In this document: positions 30,647-39,940 of the stretch, piece after piece
Layout of the letters: every line of letters starts with the position of its first letter
Position numbering within the stretch: position 1 is the stretch's first letter
DNA from: JAAXGX01 sp965221595
GTDB taxonomy: Bacteria; Acidobacteriota; Vicinamibacteria; Vicinamibacterales; UBA8438
Assembly (NCBI GenBank): GCA_965221595.1
Contig: OZ244900.1
Location: 2,170,001 to 2,234,000, forward strand
Direction of reading: 5' to 3'
DNA length: 64,000 nt
The notes under the pieces: model-generated
Seen by the model: only the letters and a program-made list of their open reading frames with translations
Database searches by the model: none
Told to the model about the DNA's origin: nothing
Made by a program: the position numbers and the translations under genes

Positions 30647-32047
30647 CTGAACACGCTCACCGAACGCATACAGACGGTCGACAGCTTCGTCTGGCAGCCC
30701 TTCGCGATGCCGCTCGTGCTGGTCGTCGTGGGCGGCTTGGTGACGCTCGCCACCGGGCTCGTGCAGGTCCGCCGGTTCCCGCTGGCCGTCCGCTTCGTCA
30801 TGGCGGGAGCGTTCCGCAGGCGGACGGACCAGGGCGAGGGCACGATAACCCCGTTCCAGGCGCTCTCGACGGCCCTGGCCTCGACCGTCGGCAACGGCAA
30901 CATCGGCGGCGTGGCGACCGCGATAGTAATCGGCGGCCCCGGCGCCGTGGCCTGGATGTGGGTGACCGCAACCGTCGGCATGGCCACGAAGTACGCCGAG
31001 GCCGTGCTGGGCGTGCACTACCGCGTGCGCCGCGACACCGGCGAACTGGCCAGCGGCCCCATGTACTACATAACCGGCGGGATCGCCGCGCCGCTGCCGG
31101 CAAAGAGTCTCGGCTACGCCTTCGCGTTCTTCGGCGCCTGTGCCGCGCTGCTGGGCACCGGCAACATGGCGCAGTCGAATACCGTGGCCCGGACGTTCGT
31201 CGAGGCGGCCCGCACGATTGCCGGCATCGAGGTCCACCCCATCGTTCCGGGCCTGCTCATCATGGTGACGGTCGGGCTGGTGCTGCTCGGCGGAATACGG
31301 CGGATCGCGGCCGTCGCCGAGCGGCTCGTGCCGACGATGATCCTGCTCTACGTGGCCACCACGCTCGCCTTCCTGGTCATCCATATCGATCGCGTCCCGG
31401 AGATATTCGGGCTGATCGTCGGCAGCGCGTTCGCGCCGACGGCGGCGCTGGGCGGCTTCGTGGGCGCCTCGGTGTCGCAGGCCATCTCCGCCGGCGTGAG
31501 CCGCGGCGTGCTCTCGAACGAAGCCGGTCTGGGCAGCGCTCCCATCGCGCATGGCATCGCCCGGGTGCGACACCCGGCCGAGCAGGGAGTCGTCGGCATC
31601 TTCGAGGTCTTCGTCGACACGATCGTGCTCTGCTCGCTGACGGCGTTCGTCATACTCGCGTCGGGCCTGTGGACGGAGCCTGCCTACCAGAACGCCAGCG
31701 GCGACCTGACGGCCGCGGCGTTGTCCACTGCCGTGCCGCTGGCGTCGCTGCTCGTGGCCGCCTGCTCGTTCCTCTTCGGCTTCTCGACGCTCCTCGGATG
31801 GTGCTACTACGGCGAGAAGTGCATGGAGTTCATGTTCGGTTCACGCGTAATCAGGCCATACCGGGCCGTGTTCACCGCGCTCATTCTGGTCGGTGCCGTG
31901 GCCTCGGTCCCGCTCGCCTGGGCGGTCGGCACGCTGCTGAACGGCTTCATGGCCTTCCCGAACCTGATCGGGCTGCTGATGCTGGTGGGCACTGTCCGCA
32001 AGCTGACGCTGGACTACTTCGGCGGGGCCGCCAGCAGGGCGACGTAG
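30647..32047 (+). CDS. Alanine/glycine:cation symporter (AGCS family)
   Basis: 466 residues if started at CTG 30647, which restores the conserved family N-terminus (NTLTERIQTVDSFVWQPFAMP) and is preceded by a GAGGCGGGG purine run; ATG 30707 would remove the first helix part. STVGNGNIGGVATAIVIGGPGAVAWMWV is the AGCS signature, followed by SGPMYYITGG and GVSRGVLSNEAGLGSAPIAH. It imports alanine or glycine with sodium. Same frame as the preceding symporter, separated by one TGA. The 3' end overlaps convergent thiE by 34 bp. Confidence 0.9.
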   Translation: MNTLTERIQTVDSFVWQPFAMPLVLVVVGGLVTLATGLVQVRRFPLAVRFVMAGAFRRRTDQGEGTITPFQALSTALASTVGNGNIGGVATAIVIGGPGAVAWMWVTATVGMATKYAEAVLGVHYRVRRDTGELASGPMYYITGGIAAPLPAKSLGYAFAFFGACAALLGTGNMAQSNTVARTFVEAARTIAGIEVHPIVPGLLIMVTVGLVLLGGIRRIAAVAERLVPTMILLYVATTLAFLVIHIDRVPEIFGLIVGSAFAPTAALGGFVGASVSQAISAGVSRGVLSNEAGLGSAPIAHGIARVRHPAEQGVVGIFEVFVDTIVLCSLTAFVILASGLWTEPAYQNASGDLTAAALSTAVPLASLLVAACSFLFGFSTLLGWCYYGEKCMEFMFGSRVIRPYRAVFTALILVGAVASVPLAWAVGTLLNGFMAFPNLIGLLMLVGTVRKLTLDYFGGAASRAT

Positions 32048-32649
32048 GCGGCAACGCGGCGGGCCGGGTCCCCGCCGCGCAGCAGATCCGAGATGACGGC
32101 GACAGCCGACGCGCCGGCGGCCGTCACCGCACCCGCCCGCTCCAGGGTGATGCCGCCGATGGCGACGACCGGCCGCCGCTGCACGCGTGCCGCCTGGCGC
32201 ACGAGTTCGAGACCGACCCGCGCGTACCCCGTCTGCTTGGTCGACGTGCGATAGACCGGCCCGACCGCCACATAGGTCACGCCGTCGCGCGGCAATCGAT
32301 CCACCTCGCCGACCGCATGCGTCGACACGCCGACGATGGCCGCGCGCGGCAGCACGCGGCGCACCGCCTCCGGGTGCAGATCGGTCTGGCCCACGTGGAC
32401 ACCGTCAGCGTCAGCGAGCAGCGCGATGTCGGCCCGGTCGTTCACCACGACCCGCGCCCCACAGCGCCGGGCGGCTGCGACGATCTCGTCGCACCAGGCC
32501 AGCATCCGGCCACTCCCGGCGTCCGCGACACGCAGTTGCAGCCAACGCGCACCACCCTCCAGGCAGGCCCGCGCCAGCGCGGGTGGCTGCCAGCCATGCC
32601 GCTCGGCAGTCCGCTGGTCGACGATGGCGCACAGGCGCGGCAGAATCAT
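32014..32649 (-). CDS. thiE: Thiamine-phosphate synthase
   Basis: 211 residues from ATG 32649, which overlaps the accC stop (ATGA). TIM-barrel motifs are present: VVVNDRADIALLADADGVHVGQTDLHPE (nucleotide and Mg contacts), VGVSTHAVGEV, YVAVGPVYRTSTKQT (phosphate loop) and VVAIGGIT. It joins HMP-PP and thiazole phosphate. It ends a leftward run beginning at pilM; no other thi gene is nearby. Confidence 0.9.
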   Translation of the reverse strand: MILPRLCAIVDQRTAERHGWQPPALARACLEGGARWLQLRVADAGSGRMLAWCDEIVAAARRCGARVVVNDRADIALLADADGVHVGQTDLHPEAVRRVLPRAAIVGVSTHAVGEVDRLPRDGVTYVAVGPVYRTSTKQTGYARVGLELVRQAARVQRRPVVAIGGITLERAGAVTAAGASAVAVISDLLRGGDPARRVAAYVALLAAPPK

Positions 32650-33986
32650 GCGGCAGTGAAGCGATTCATGAAGGCCGTGCTGAGCTCGCCGCGCCGAAAA
32701 TCCGCATCGTCGAGGATCCGCCGGTGCAACGGCACCGTCGTTTCGATGCCTTCGATGACGGTCATGTCCAGTGCCCGGCGCATCCGCGCGACGGCTTCCG
32801 CGCGGTCGATCCCGTGTGTGATGACCTTCGCCACCAGCGAGTCGTAGTAGGGCGGGATGGTGCAATCGGCGTGGGCGGCCGTGTCGATCCGGATGCCCGG
32901 TCCCCCGGGCAGGTTGAACACGCTGACCACGCCCGGACTCGGCCGGAAGGTCTCCGAAGACTCGGCGTTGATGCGGCATTCCAGCGCGTGGCCGCGCCAC
33001 GTAATGTCCCTTTGCCGGAACGATAGCGGCGCGCCGGCCGCGATCCGAATCTGCTCCTTGACGATGTCGGTACCGGTCACCATCTCGGTGACTGGATGCT
33101 CCACCTGCAGGCGGGCGTTCACTTCCAGGAAGTAGAAGCGCCCCTTTTCGTCCATCAGGAACTCGAACGTGCCCGCGTTGCGGTAACCGACGGCGCGCGC
33201 GGCGTCGGTTACGAGCCGACCCAGCTTGCGGCGCCGGTGCGGCGTGAGCACGGCCGAAGGACACTCCTCGACCAGCTTCTGGTGGCGGCGCTGAATGGAG
33301 CACTCGCGCTCGCCGAGATGGACGACGCGGCCGTGGTGATCGGCCAGCACCTGGAACTCGATATGCCGCGGCGCCGCGACGTACTGCTCCAGGTAGATGC
33401 TGCCGTTACCGAAGGCCGCCGCGGCTTCCTGCTGCGCCGTCGTCCAGGCCGGCCCCAGCTCGTCCGGCCCCTCCACGATGCGCATGCCGCGCCCCCCACC
33501 GCCCGCGGTCGCCTTCAGCATGAGGGGGTACTCGAGCCGCGCCGCCGCCCGCAGTGCTTCGGCCGCGCTCGCGGGCGGCTCCTCGGTACCGGGCAGCACC
33601 GGCAACCCCGCGCGTTGCATGGCACGGCGCGCCTGCGTCTTGTCGCCCATCAGCCGCAGCACGGCGGAAGGCGGGCCGATGAACGTGATCCCGCAGGCTT
33701 CGACTGCCTCGGCCAGGTCGCCGCTCTCCGAGAGGAACCCGTAGCCGGGATGGATGGCGTCGGCCCTCGTGATCTCCGCGGCGCTGACGATGGCAGGAAC
33801 GTTCAGGTAGCTCTCGATCGGCCGCGGCGGGCCGATGCAGACCTCCTCGTCGGCGAACCGCACGTGCAATGCGTGCTCGTCGGCCTCGGAATAGACGGCG
33901 ACCGTCGCGATGCCTAGCTCCCGGCAGGCATGGATGACCCGCAGGGCGATCTCCCCGCGGTTCGCGATGAGGATCTTCTTGAACAT
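32646..33986 (-). CDS. accC: Acetyl-CoA carboxylase, biotin carboxylase subunit
   Basis: 446 residues from ATG 33986 (MFKKILIANRGEIALRVI), the invariant family start. ATP-grasp domain with KATAGGGGRGMRIV and the catalytic EVNARLQVEHPVTEMVTG segment near residue 290. It carboxylates the biotin carried by AccB, whose gene lies 97 bp upstream across a degraded copy of the dispersed repeat. The usual C-terminal extension past residue 430 is present. Confidence 0.96.
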   Translation of the reverse strand: MFKKILIANRGEIALRVIHACRELGIATVAVYSEADEHALHVRFADEEVCIGPPRPIESYLNVPAIVSAAEITRADAIHPGYGFLSESGDLAEAVEACGITFIGPPSAVLRLMGDKTQARRAMQRAGLPVLPGTEEPPASAAEALRAAARLEYPLMLKATAGGGGRGMRIVEGPDELGPAWTTAQQEAAAAFGNGSIYLEQYVAAPRHIEFQVLADHHGRVVHLGERECSIQRRHQKLVEECPSAVLTPHRRRKLGRLVTDAARAVGYRNAGTFEFLMDEKGRFYFLEVNARLQVEHPVTEMVTGTDIVKEQIRIAAGAPLSFRQRDITWRGHALECRINAESSETFRPSPGVVSVFNLPGGPGIRIDTAAHADCTIPPYYDSLVAKVITHGIDRAEAVARMRRALDMTVIEGIETTVPLHRRILDDADFRRGELSTAFMNRFTAA

Positions 33987-34006
33987 GAATCGTGGCGGGG
34001 ACCTCG

Positions 34007-34073
34007 AGCAGCCGTGGCGCAAGCCCGCGCCGCTCCCGCCGGGGCACACGTTGGGGAGTCCACCAGGGCTGCC
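34007..34073. repeat. Dispersed inverted-repeat element, copy 6 (degraded)
   Basis: AGCAGCCGTGGCGCAAGCCC at 34007-34026 corresponds to the left end (cf. CAGCCCGTGGCAAGAGCCC in copy 2). GTCCACCAGGGCTGCC near 34058-34073 corresponds to the right end. The core is not recognisable. It lies between accB and accC, 11 bp from the accB stop codon, again at a gene 3' end. Confidence 0.45.
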
Positions 34074-34083
34074 GTGCAGACTC

Positions 34084-34539
<456 letters not shown>

Positions 34540-34591
34540 CCCGTCCCCGTCGACTCCGGCACCCTCCATCCCTGCCGGCCGCCGATCCCGC

Positions 34592-35737
34592 TCAGCAGAT
34601 GGTCAGGTCCCGCGCGACGTCGGTGAGAATCTCGCACCCCGAAGCGGTCACCAGCACGTCGTCCTCTATGCGGACGCCCCCGCGGCCCGGCAGATATACG
34701 CCGGGCTCGACCGTGAACACCATTCCCGCCTGCAGCACGACATCCGAGGCGACACCTTGCAATCGGCGCGGCGAGGCAATCCGGGGCGCCTCGTGCACCT
34801 CGATGCCGAGCCCGTGGCCGGTTCCGTGGCCGAAGGCTTCCGCCAGCCCGTGCTGATCGAGCACGGAACGGGCCGCCGTGTCGACCTGGCTGGCCGAAAT
34901 CCCAGGGCGGACGGCGGCAATCGCGGCTGTCTGCGCCGCGAGCACCGCCGCGTGGAGTCTCGTCGCCTCTGCAGTGGACCGACCGACGCAAGCCGTACGC
35001 GTCAGATCCACGCAGTATCCGTCGTATACGCCGCCGAAATCCACAACGACGAGGTCGCCGTCACCCAGCCGGCGCCCGCTCGGCCGCGCGTGCGGCAGGG
35101 CGCTCCGCGGGCCCGAGGCCACGATGGTCTCGAATGCCCGATCATCGAAGCCGGCAGTTGCCAGTGCGTGCTCCACGTCGGCCGCCACCTCCCGCTCCGT
35201 GCGGCCGGCGCGCACCCTGTCCAGCGCGGACGGCACAATCCCGGCCAGCAGGCGGCCGGCGGTGCGCAGGCGCTCGCACTCCGCGGCGTCCTTGACCAGC
35301 CGCTCGTCTTCCACGACTCCCTCGGTCGGCACCAGCGTCGCGTGGCCGGCCAGGCTGCCGCTCAGCCACTGCCAGCGCGCCAGGGTCAGGTGACCGGCCT
35401 CGACGCCGACGCGCGCGAGGCCGCGCTCCCGCACGAGATCCCGGATGGCCTCGTCGTACGACCCGGGCACCCGGGTAACGACCAGACTCGCCGGTGACGC
35501 AGCCGAGTCCGCCAGTGCGCGGGCCGCCGTCTCGTACCGCGCATCCGTCACGAGCGTGACCTGCCCGGCATCCACGAGCAGCGCGGCTGCGCTCGCGCGC
35601 AGGCCGCTCAGGTAGTAGACGTTGGCGAGGTGGGTGACCAGCAGGCCGTCGACGCCCAGCGCCGAGGCGCGGTCGCGAACGCGGGTGATTCGAGAGTCGA
35701 TGGCAGCGCCCGTCGTCTGCATGGGCAGCATGAGCAT
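34592..35737 (-). CDS. pepP: M24-family Xaa-Pro aminopeptidase
   Basis: 381 residues: an N-terminal creatinase-like domain (about 10-140) and a pita-bread catalytic domain. The five metal ligands can be placed: Asp in LVVVDFGG, Asp in YCVDLTRT, His in FGHGTGHGLG, Glu in MVFTVEPGVYL and Glu in GVRIEDD. It removes N-terminal residues ahead of proline. The order pepP-accB-accC is common in many bacteria with efp in between; efp is absent here. Confidence 0.92.
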   Translation of the reverse strand: MLMLPMQTTGAAIDSRITRVRDRASALGVDGLLVTHLANVYYLSGLRASAAALLVDAGQVTLVTDARYETAARALADSAASPASLVVTRVPGSYDEAIRDLVRERGLARVGVEAGHLTLARWQWLSGSLAGHATLVPTEGVVEDERLVKDAAECERLRTAGRLLAGIVPSALDRVRAGRTEREVAADVEHALATAGFDDRAFETIVASGPRSALPHARPSGRRLGDGDLVVVDFGGVYDGYCVDLTRTACVGRSTAEATRLHAAVLAAQTAAIAAVRPGISASQVDTAARSVLDQHGLAEAFGHGTGHGLGIEVHEAPRIASPRRLQGVASDVVLQAGMVFTVEPGVYLPGRGGVRIEDDVLVTASGCEILTDVARDLTIC

Positions 35738-35798
35738 GACAGCAAACGCCGTCTCGCGTCACGTGCGCAGGGGCTGCCCGGTAGCCGCCACGCCGCGT

Positions 35799-37184
35799 TC
35801 AGGGCACGATTCGAGGGGTGAGGAAGATCAACAACTCGTCCGTCCGCCGCCGATCCGCCCTGCTCCGGAAGAGCCATCCCAGCAGGGGGATGCGATGCAG
35901 GATGGGCACCCGGTTGTTCAGCGAGCTCTGTTCGCTCTCGAGAATCCCGCCGATGACCGTCGTGCCGCCCGAGACAACCTGCACCGTCGTGCTCGCGCGC
36001 TGCGTGACGATCGGCGGGAAGCCGTTGACTTGGCGGCCGAAGTCCGCGTAGCCGTTCTCGATCTCGATCTGCATGATCACGGTCTGGGCGGCGGTAATCT
36101 GCGGCGTCACGCGCATCGCGAGCGCGGCATCCTGGAACTGCACCGTCACCGTGTTGTTGGCAACGACCTGGATCGGTATCTGATCACCCTGCACGATCTC
36201 GGCCTGCACGTTGTTCTGCGTCGTCACCCGCGGATGCGAGAGCAGCTTGACTTGGCCGTCGACCTCCGCCGCCGACAGAACCACGTCCAGATTCAGAGCA
36301 CCATCGACCGACCCGAGGGAGAGCCCGAGCGCCGCGGCGGCAGTCGCGACCGGCAAATCGACAACCGTACCCACGTTCTCGGTCGACGGCGCCTGCCCGT
36401 CGGCGGCCGCTGCCGCGGGGCCCTGCGTCCCGAGGCGGCCGCTCACACTACCCCGGCCGGGAAACGCCCGCGGCGCGGCGCCGCCGGGCTGCGGGACGAC
36501 CCGGCCGGTCACGCCCCACTGCACGCCGATGGCGCGCGCGAACTCCTGGCCGGCCTGGACGATGCGCGCCTCGATCTCCACCTGGGGCTGTGGCCGGTCC
36601 AGCTCGTCGAGCAGCCGCTCGGCGGACGCAACGCGTTCGCGGAGGTCCGTGACGATGAGCGTATTGGTCCGCTCATCGGTCTGGACCTGGCCGCGCGCCG
36701 AGAGCAGCGGAGTCACCAGGTCCGCCATGGACGGCGCCCGCGCGTAGCTCAGCGTCCTGGTGCGGACCACCAGCTCCCCGGCCAGCGCGCGTGCTTCCGC
36801 CAGCTCGCGCCGCTGCGCCTCCTCGTCGGCCAGAACCGCGAGCGGCGCAATACGCACGACCGTACCGTCTACCGCGTAGCCGAGTCGATTCGTGCGCAGG
36901 ATGACGTCGAGCGCCTGGTCCCACGGTATGTCGGTGAGGAATACGTCGACAACGCCGCCAACCTGTGGATCGATGACGACGTTCAGGCCGCCGATCTCGG
37001 CAAATGTGCGGAGAACCGCGCGCAGATCGGCGTTCTGGAAGTCCAGCGATACCGCCTCCCCCGTGAACGGCGGCTGCGGTCGACCGGACGGCGGCGCCGG
37101 CGCGGCACCCGCGGCCGCAACGCACGGGCCGACGCTCACACCGAGAAGCGATACCAGTCCGATGCGGGCGAGAGCTCGCAGCAC
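35799..37184 (-). CDS. pilQ: Type IV pilus secretin PilQ (short form)
   Basis: 461 residues with a signal peptide (LARIGLVSLLGVSV). The secretin/TonB short domain (about 40-110: SLDFQNADLRAVLRTFAEIGGLNVVIDP) is followed by an N1 domain (TLSYARAPSMADLVTPLLS) and the secretin core ending in LLGWLFRSRADRRRTDELLIFLTPRIVP. AMIN domains typical of longer PilQ proteins are missing, making this one of the short forms. It would form the outer-membrane pore for the pilus. Its ATG overlaps the stop of the pilO-pilP fusion gene. Confidence 0.9.
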   Translation of the reverse strand: MLRALARIGLVSLLGVSVGPCVAAAGAAPAPPSGRPQPPFTGEAVSLDFQNADLRAVLRTFAEIGGLNVVIDPQVGGVVDVFLTDIPWDQALDVILRTNRLGYAVDGTVVRIAPLAVLADEEAQRRELAEARALAGELVVRTRTLSYARAPSMADLVTPLLSARGQVQTDERTNTLIVTDLRERVASAERLLDELDRPQPQVEIEARIVQAGQEFARAIGVQWGVTGRVVPQPGGAAPRAFPGRGSVSGRLGTQGPAAAAADGQAPSTENVGTVVDLPVATAAAALGLSLGSVDGALNLDVVLSAAEVDGQVKLLSHPRVTTQNNVQAEIVQGDQIPIQVVANNTVTVQFQDAALAMRVTPQITAAQTVIMQIEIENGYADFGRQVNGFPPIVTQRASTTVQVVSGGTTVIGGILESEQSSLNNRVPILHRIPLLGWLFRSRADRRRTDELLIFLTPRIVP

Positions 37185-38098
37185 TACCTTCCCTCCTGTG
37201 CCCGCGCGAGGACCTTGCGCACTTCGCGCCCCGCCCCGTCACGCGCGGCCTCGTCGAAGACCACGGCATCGTATGCGACCGCCCGCACGACGCCGTCGAG
37301 CAGGCGCTCCCCGCCGCGAACGAGGTACGTCCGCCCGCCGGGCGCCTCCAGCACGCCCAGGCGGCGCCCCCCGGCCAGCACCAGCCCCCGCAACGTGAGC
37401 TCGGCGACACGCACCCCGGCCAGCCCCCGCGGGCGTTCGACGACACCCGGGAGGCCCTCGCGGCCCCGGCGCGGGTCGACGAAGGGGTCGCGGCGCCCGC
37501 GCGGGTCGTACGTCGACCGCAGCCCCTCCGGCGGCGCGGCCAGCGCCGGATGGAACGTCGTGACGAGGCAGGCCGCAGCGATCGTGGCGCCGGGCACGGG
37601 CGGCTCGATCGCACGCAGATCGAGCTCACGAATCCGGACCATCCGCGGCAGCCTGCCTACGTGTTCGAGGAAGCGAACCAGGTCATGAAACGTCCCACTC
37701 AGCTCGAGCCGGCTGCCCCGCTCCTCGTAGAGCTCCCGCAGCTCCGCCGCCTGCGGCGCAAAGCCGCGGATCGCCAGACTCGACGCGCTCGCCAGGGTCT
37801 GCAGTCGCCGCAGCAGCGCGCCCGTATCCCACGCGTCAGCGGCGACGCTTCCCCGCCGGTCGATGCGTCGCTCGCGCGCCGCGATCCGCGCCGCGAGCTC
37901 CGACCGCCGCCGCTCGGCCTGCCGGGCGGCGGCAATTTCCTGGCGCGTCCGTGTCAGGTCCTGCTCCCGGCGCACGATGTCGCGGCGCGCGGGCACGATC
38001 CACGCGGCGTGGAATAGCAGCACCCCCAACCCGGCAACCACCAGCAGGGCACCGGCCCAGCCGTACCGCCGCAGCCCATCCAGTCGCTGCCTCATCAT
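37184..38098 (-). CDS. pilO: PilO-PilP fusion, pilus alignment subcomplex
   Basis: 304 residues. The N-terminal part is PilO-like: transmembrane helix at about 13-35, a coiled coil (40-85) and a ferredoxin-like domain with GTFHDLVRFLEHVGRLPRMVRI. From about residue 195 the sequence turns PilP-like: STYDPRGRRDPFVDP, then RGLAGVRVAELTLRGLVLAGG and a small beta domain. In most systems these are two proteins, PilO in the inner membrane and the lipoprotein PilP that touches PilQ. One chain would tie both together. Between pilN (12 bp upstream) and pilQ (overlap). Confidence 0.85.
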   Translation of the reverse strand: MMRQRLDGLRRYGWAGALLVVAGLGVLLFHAAWIVPARRDIVRREQDLTRTRQEIAAARQAERRRSELAARIAARERRIDRRGSVAADAWDTGALLRRLQTLASASSLAIRGFAPQAAELRELYEERGSRLELSGTFHDLVRFLEHVGRLPRMVRIRELDLRAIEPPVPGATIAAACLVTTFHPALAAPPEGLRSTYDPRGRRDPFVDPRRGREGLPGVVERPRGLAGVRVAELTLRGLVLAGGRRLGVLEAPGGRTYLVRGGERLLDGVVRAVAYDAVVFDEAARDGAGREVRKVLARAQEGR

Positions 38099-38110
38099 CC
38101 CTGCTCCTCC

Positions 38111-38677
38111 CTACGGCGGCGGCGCGCCGAAGCGCACGCGCAGCGCGAATCGCAACGTTTCCCCCGCCGGCGCGTCCGTGGACTGGCTGTCGATGATCTC
38201 GACGCCCGGCAGCACCTGGCCCGACTGCTCCAGGTTGGTCACGAAATCCGAGAGCGCGTGCAGGCTCGCGGCATGCCCCTCCACGACGACGCCGTCCGCC
38301 GATTGGCTGAGGGTGGCCAGCCACAAACCATCGGGGACGCTGCCGCCGATTGCGTCGAGCATGCGGACCGGAGCCGCCCGCGCCCGGCGCAGCTCCTCCA
38401 GCAGGGCCTCCCGGCTCTCGAGGCTCGCTCGGCGAGCCTCGAGAGCCGCCAGATCGTCGGCGACCGGTGTCAGCCGCCCCAGCGTCCGCTGCGCGGCGGC
38501 CAGCTCCTCGTCCAGCTGCGACGCTCGCAGGTGCAGCGACCGGGCGTGCCAGCCGCTGGCGGCTGCAGCCACCAGCAGCAGCGCGACGCAGCCGAGCGCC
38601 AGCGGCCGGGGGACACCGGTGGCGGCAGTCCGCTGCCGCGGGACGCGGTCGCCGGCCAGCAGGTTGACGCGGATCAT
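38111..38677 (-). CDS. pilN: Type IV pilus protein PilN
   Basis: 188 residues. The short cytoplasmic N-terminus MIRVNLLAGDR corresponds to the conserved IRINLLP motif that binds PilM. One transmembrane helix (about 24-42), a coiled coil (50-100) and a PilN-type ferredoxin-like fold follow. The ATG overlaps the pilM stop (ATGA). It would bridge PilM in the cytoplasm to PilO in the periplasm. Confidence 0.9.
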   Translation of the reverse strand: MIRVNLLAGDRVPRQRTAATGVPRPLALGCVALLLVAAAASGWHARSLHLRASQLDEELAAAQRTLGRLTPVADDLAALEARRASLESREALLEELRRARAAPVRMLDAIGGSVPDGLWLATLSQSADGVVVEGHAASLHALSDFVTNLEQSGQVLPGVEIIDSQSTDAPAGETLRFALRVRFGAPPP

Positions 38678-39804
38678 CGGTCCCCGACCCGGCGCAGGGC
38701 GAGCCCGGCGGCCACGACGGCAAGCGGCCCGAGTGCCCCCCGCTGCTCCTCGCTGACGCGCCCCTCCAGGACCGTCATGCCCTGGAACGGATCGAGCGGA
38801 GCGACCGGCGCGTGGAGTGCACTCTCCAGCGCGCGCGCGAGCCCGGCGACGCGGGACGTGCCGCCGCTGAGCAACAACGCCCGAATTCCGCTCGCCGGAT
38901 TGGCCGCCCGAAACAGATCGAGAGTCCGAGCGATCTCCATGACGAGGTCGTCGGTGACTGCGCCCAGGACGGCTTCCGCGTCGCGGTACGTGTGCCCGGC
39001 AACCGGCGTGCCCGCCTTCAACCGCTCCGCATCGCCGAAGCCGAGGTCGAGCGCCTGCTGCAAGGCCTCCGTATACGCGTTGCCGCCGATGGCCACATCC
39101 CGCGTGTAGACGGGTTGGCCGTCCTGGACGACGCTGAGGTTGGTCGCAGCAGCGCCGGCGTTGAGCAGCACGACGGCAGCGCCGGGTTCGGCGCCGTGGC
39201 CTCGCTCGTAGGCGTTCTGGAGCGCGAAGACGTCGACATCCACCACCACCGGGATACGGCCGGCACGGGTGACGGCGTCGGTGTATTCCGCAATGCGATC
39301 CCTCCTGGCAGCCACGAGCAGCACCTCGAGCGTGCGCTCGCCCACCACCGCCTCCGCGGGCGGGGTGAGCACCTGATAGTCCAGGTTGACGTCCGCCACG
39401 TCGAACGGCAGGCAGCGCTTCGCCTCCCAGTAGATCGACGTGCGCAACTCGTCGGGACTCATCCCGGGCAGGGTGATCCGCTTGACGATGACGGCGTTAC
39501 CCGCGAGCGAGACGGCCACGCGCGGATTCCGGATCGCATGGTCCGCGAAGACCTTGCGGATGGCGGCCGTCACGGCGTCGGGGTCGGCGATGGCGCCCTC
39601 GACGATTGCGCCGCGCGGCAGCGGCTCGATCCCCAGCGCCACGATGAGATGAGACTCGCCGTTGCGGCGAAGACGTACGGCCTTGACCGCGGTCGTACCG
39701 ATGTCGAGCCCTACCAGCGAAGTGCCGCGCCGGCGACGGCGCCGGCGGGCGCCGGGACGTGCGTCCGACCGCGTGCGGGTGTCGCGAGTGTAATGATTGC
39801 TCAC
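38674..39804 (-). CDS. pilM: Type IV pilus assembly ATPase-like protein PilM
   Basis: 376 residues from GTG 39804, chosen because GGAG lies 8-9 bp upstream and the longer frame runs into the rplM leader. An Arg-rich N-terminus is followed by an actin-like ATPase fold: SLVGLDIGTTAVKAVRL (phosphate 1), the DLVMEIARTLDLF helix and LLLSGGTSRVAGL (adenosine). First gene of the leftward pil cluster, divergent from rplM. No pilA, pilB, pilT or pilC is within the window. Confidence 0.9.
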   Translation of the reverse strand: MSNHYTRDTRTRSDARPGARRRRRRRGTSLVGLDIGTTAVKAVRLRRNGESHLIVALGIEPLPRGAIVEGAIADPDAVTAAIRKVFADHAIRNPRVAVSLAGNAVIVKRITLPGMSPDELRTSIYWEAKRCLPFDVADVNLDYQVLTPPAEAVVGERTLEVLLVAARRDRIAEYTDAVTRAGRIPVVVDVDVFALQNAYERGHGAEPGAAVVLLNAGAAATNLSVVQDGQPVYTRDVAIGGNAYTEALQQALDLGFGDAERLKAGTPVAGHTYRDAEAVLGAVTDDLVMEIARTLDLFRAANPASGIRALLLSGGTSRVAGLARALESALHAPVAPLDPFQGMTVLEGRVSEEQRGALGPLAVVAAGLALRRVGDR

Positions 39805-39857
39805 CGTGCCGGCTCCCCGGGTTGCCGCCGCTGCCGCCCTGCCGGGGCGGCCGATTC

Positions 39858-39887
39858 TTGACTCTCCGTCGCCAAGCTCTGTAAGAT
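39858..39887 (+). promoter_or_regulatory. Sigma-70 promoter for the rplM-rpsI ribosomal operon
   Basis: TTGACT (39858-39863), 18-bp spacer, TAAGAT (39882-39887). Start point expected near 39894, leaving a leader of about 47 nt before the rplM ATG at 39941. That leader could carry autoregulation by a ribosomal protein, but no defined structure was identified. Confidence 0.55.
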
Positions 39888-39940
39888 TGCCGCTTGGCTG
39901 CGCGCCGGATACGTTCACGGTGCGCCCGATTCGATTACAG

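Noticed and set aside
29048..31573. A minus-strand frame of about 840 codons across the symporter genes
   Set aside because: Glu/Arg/His-rich antisense shadow over two transporters with clear family signatures.
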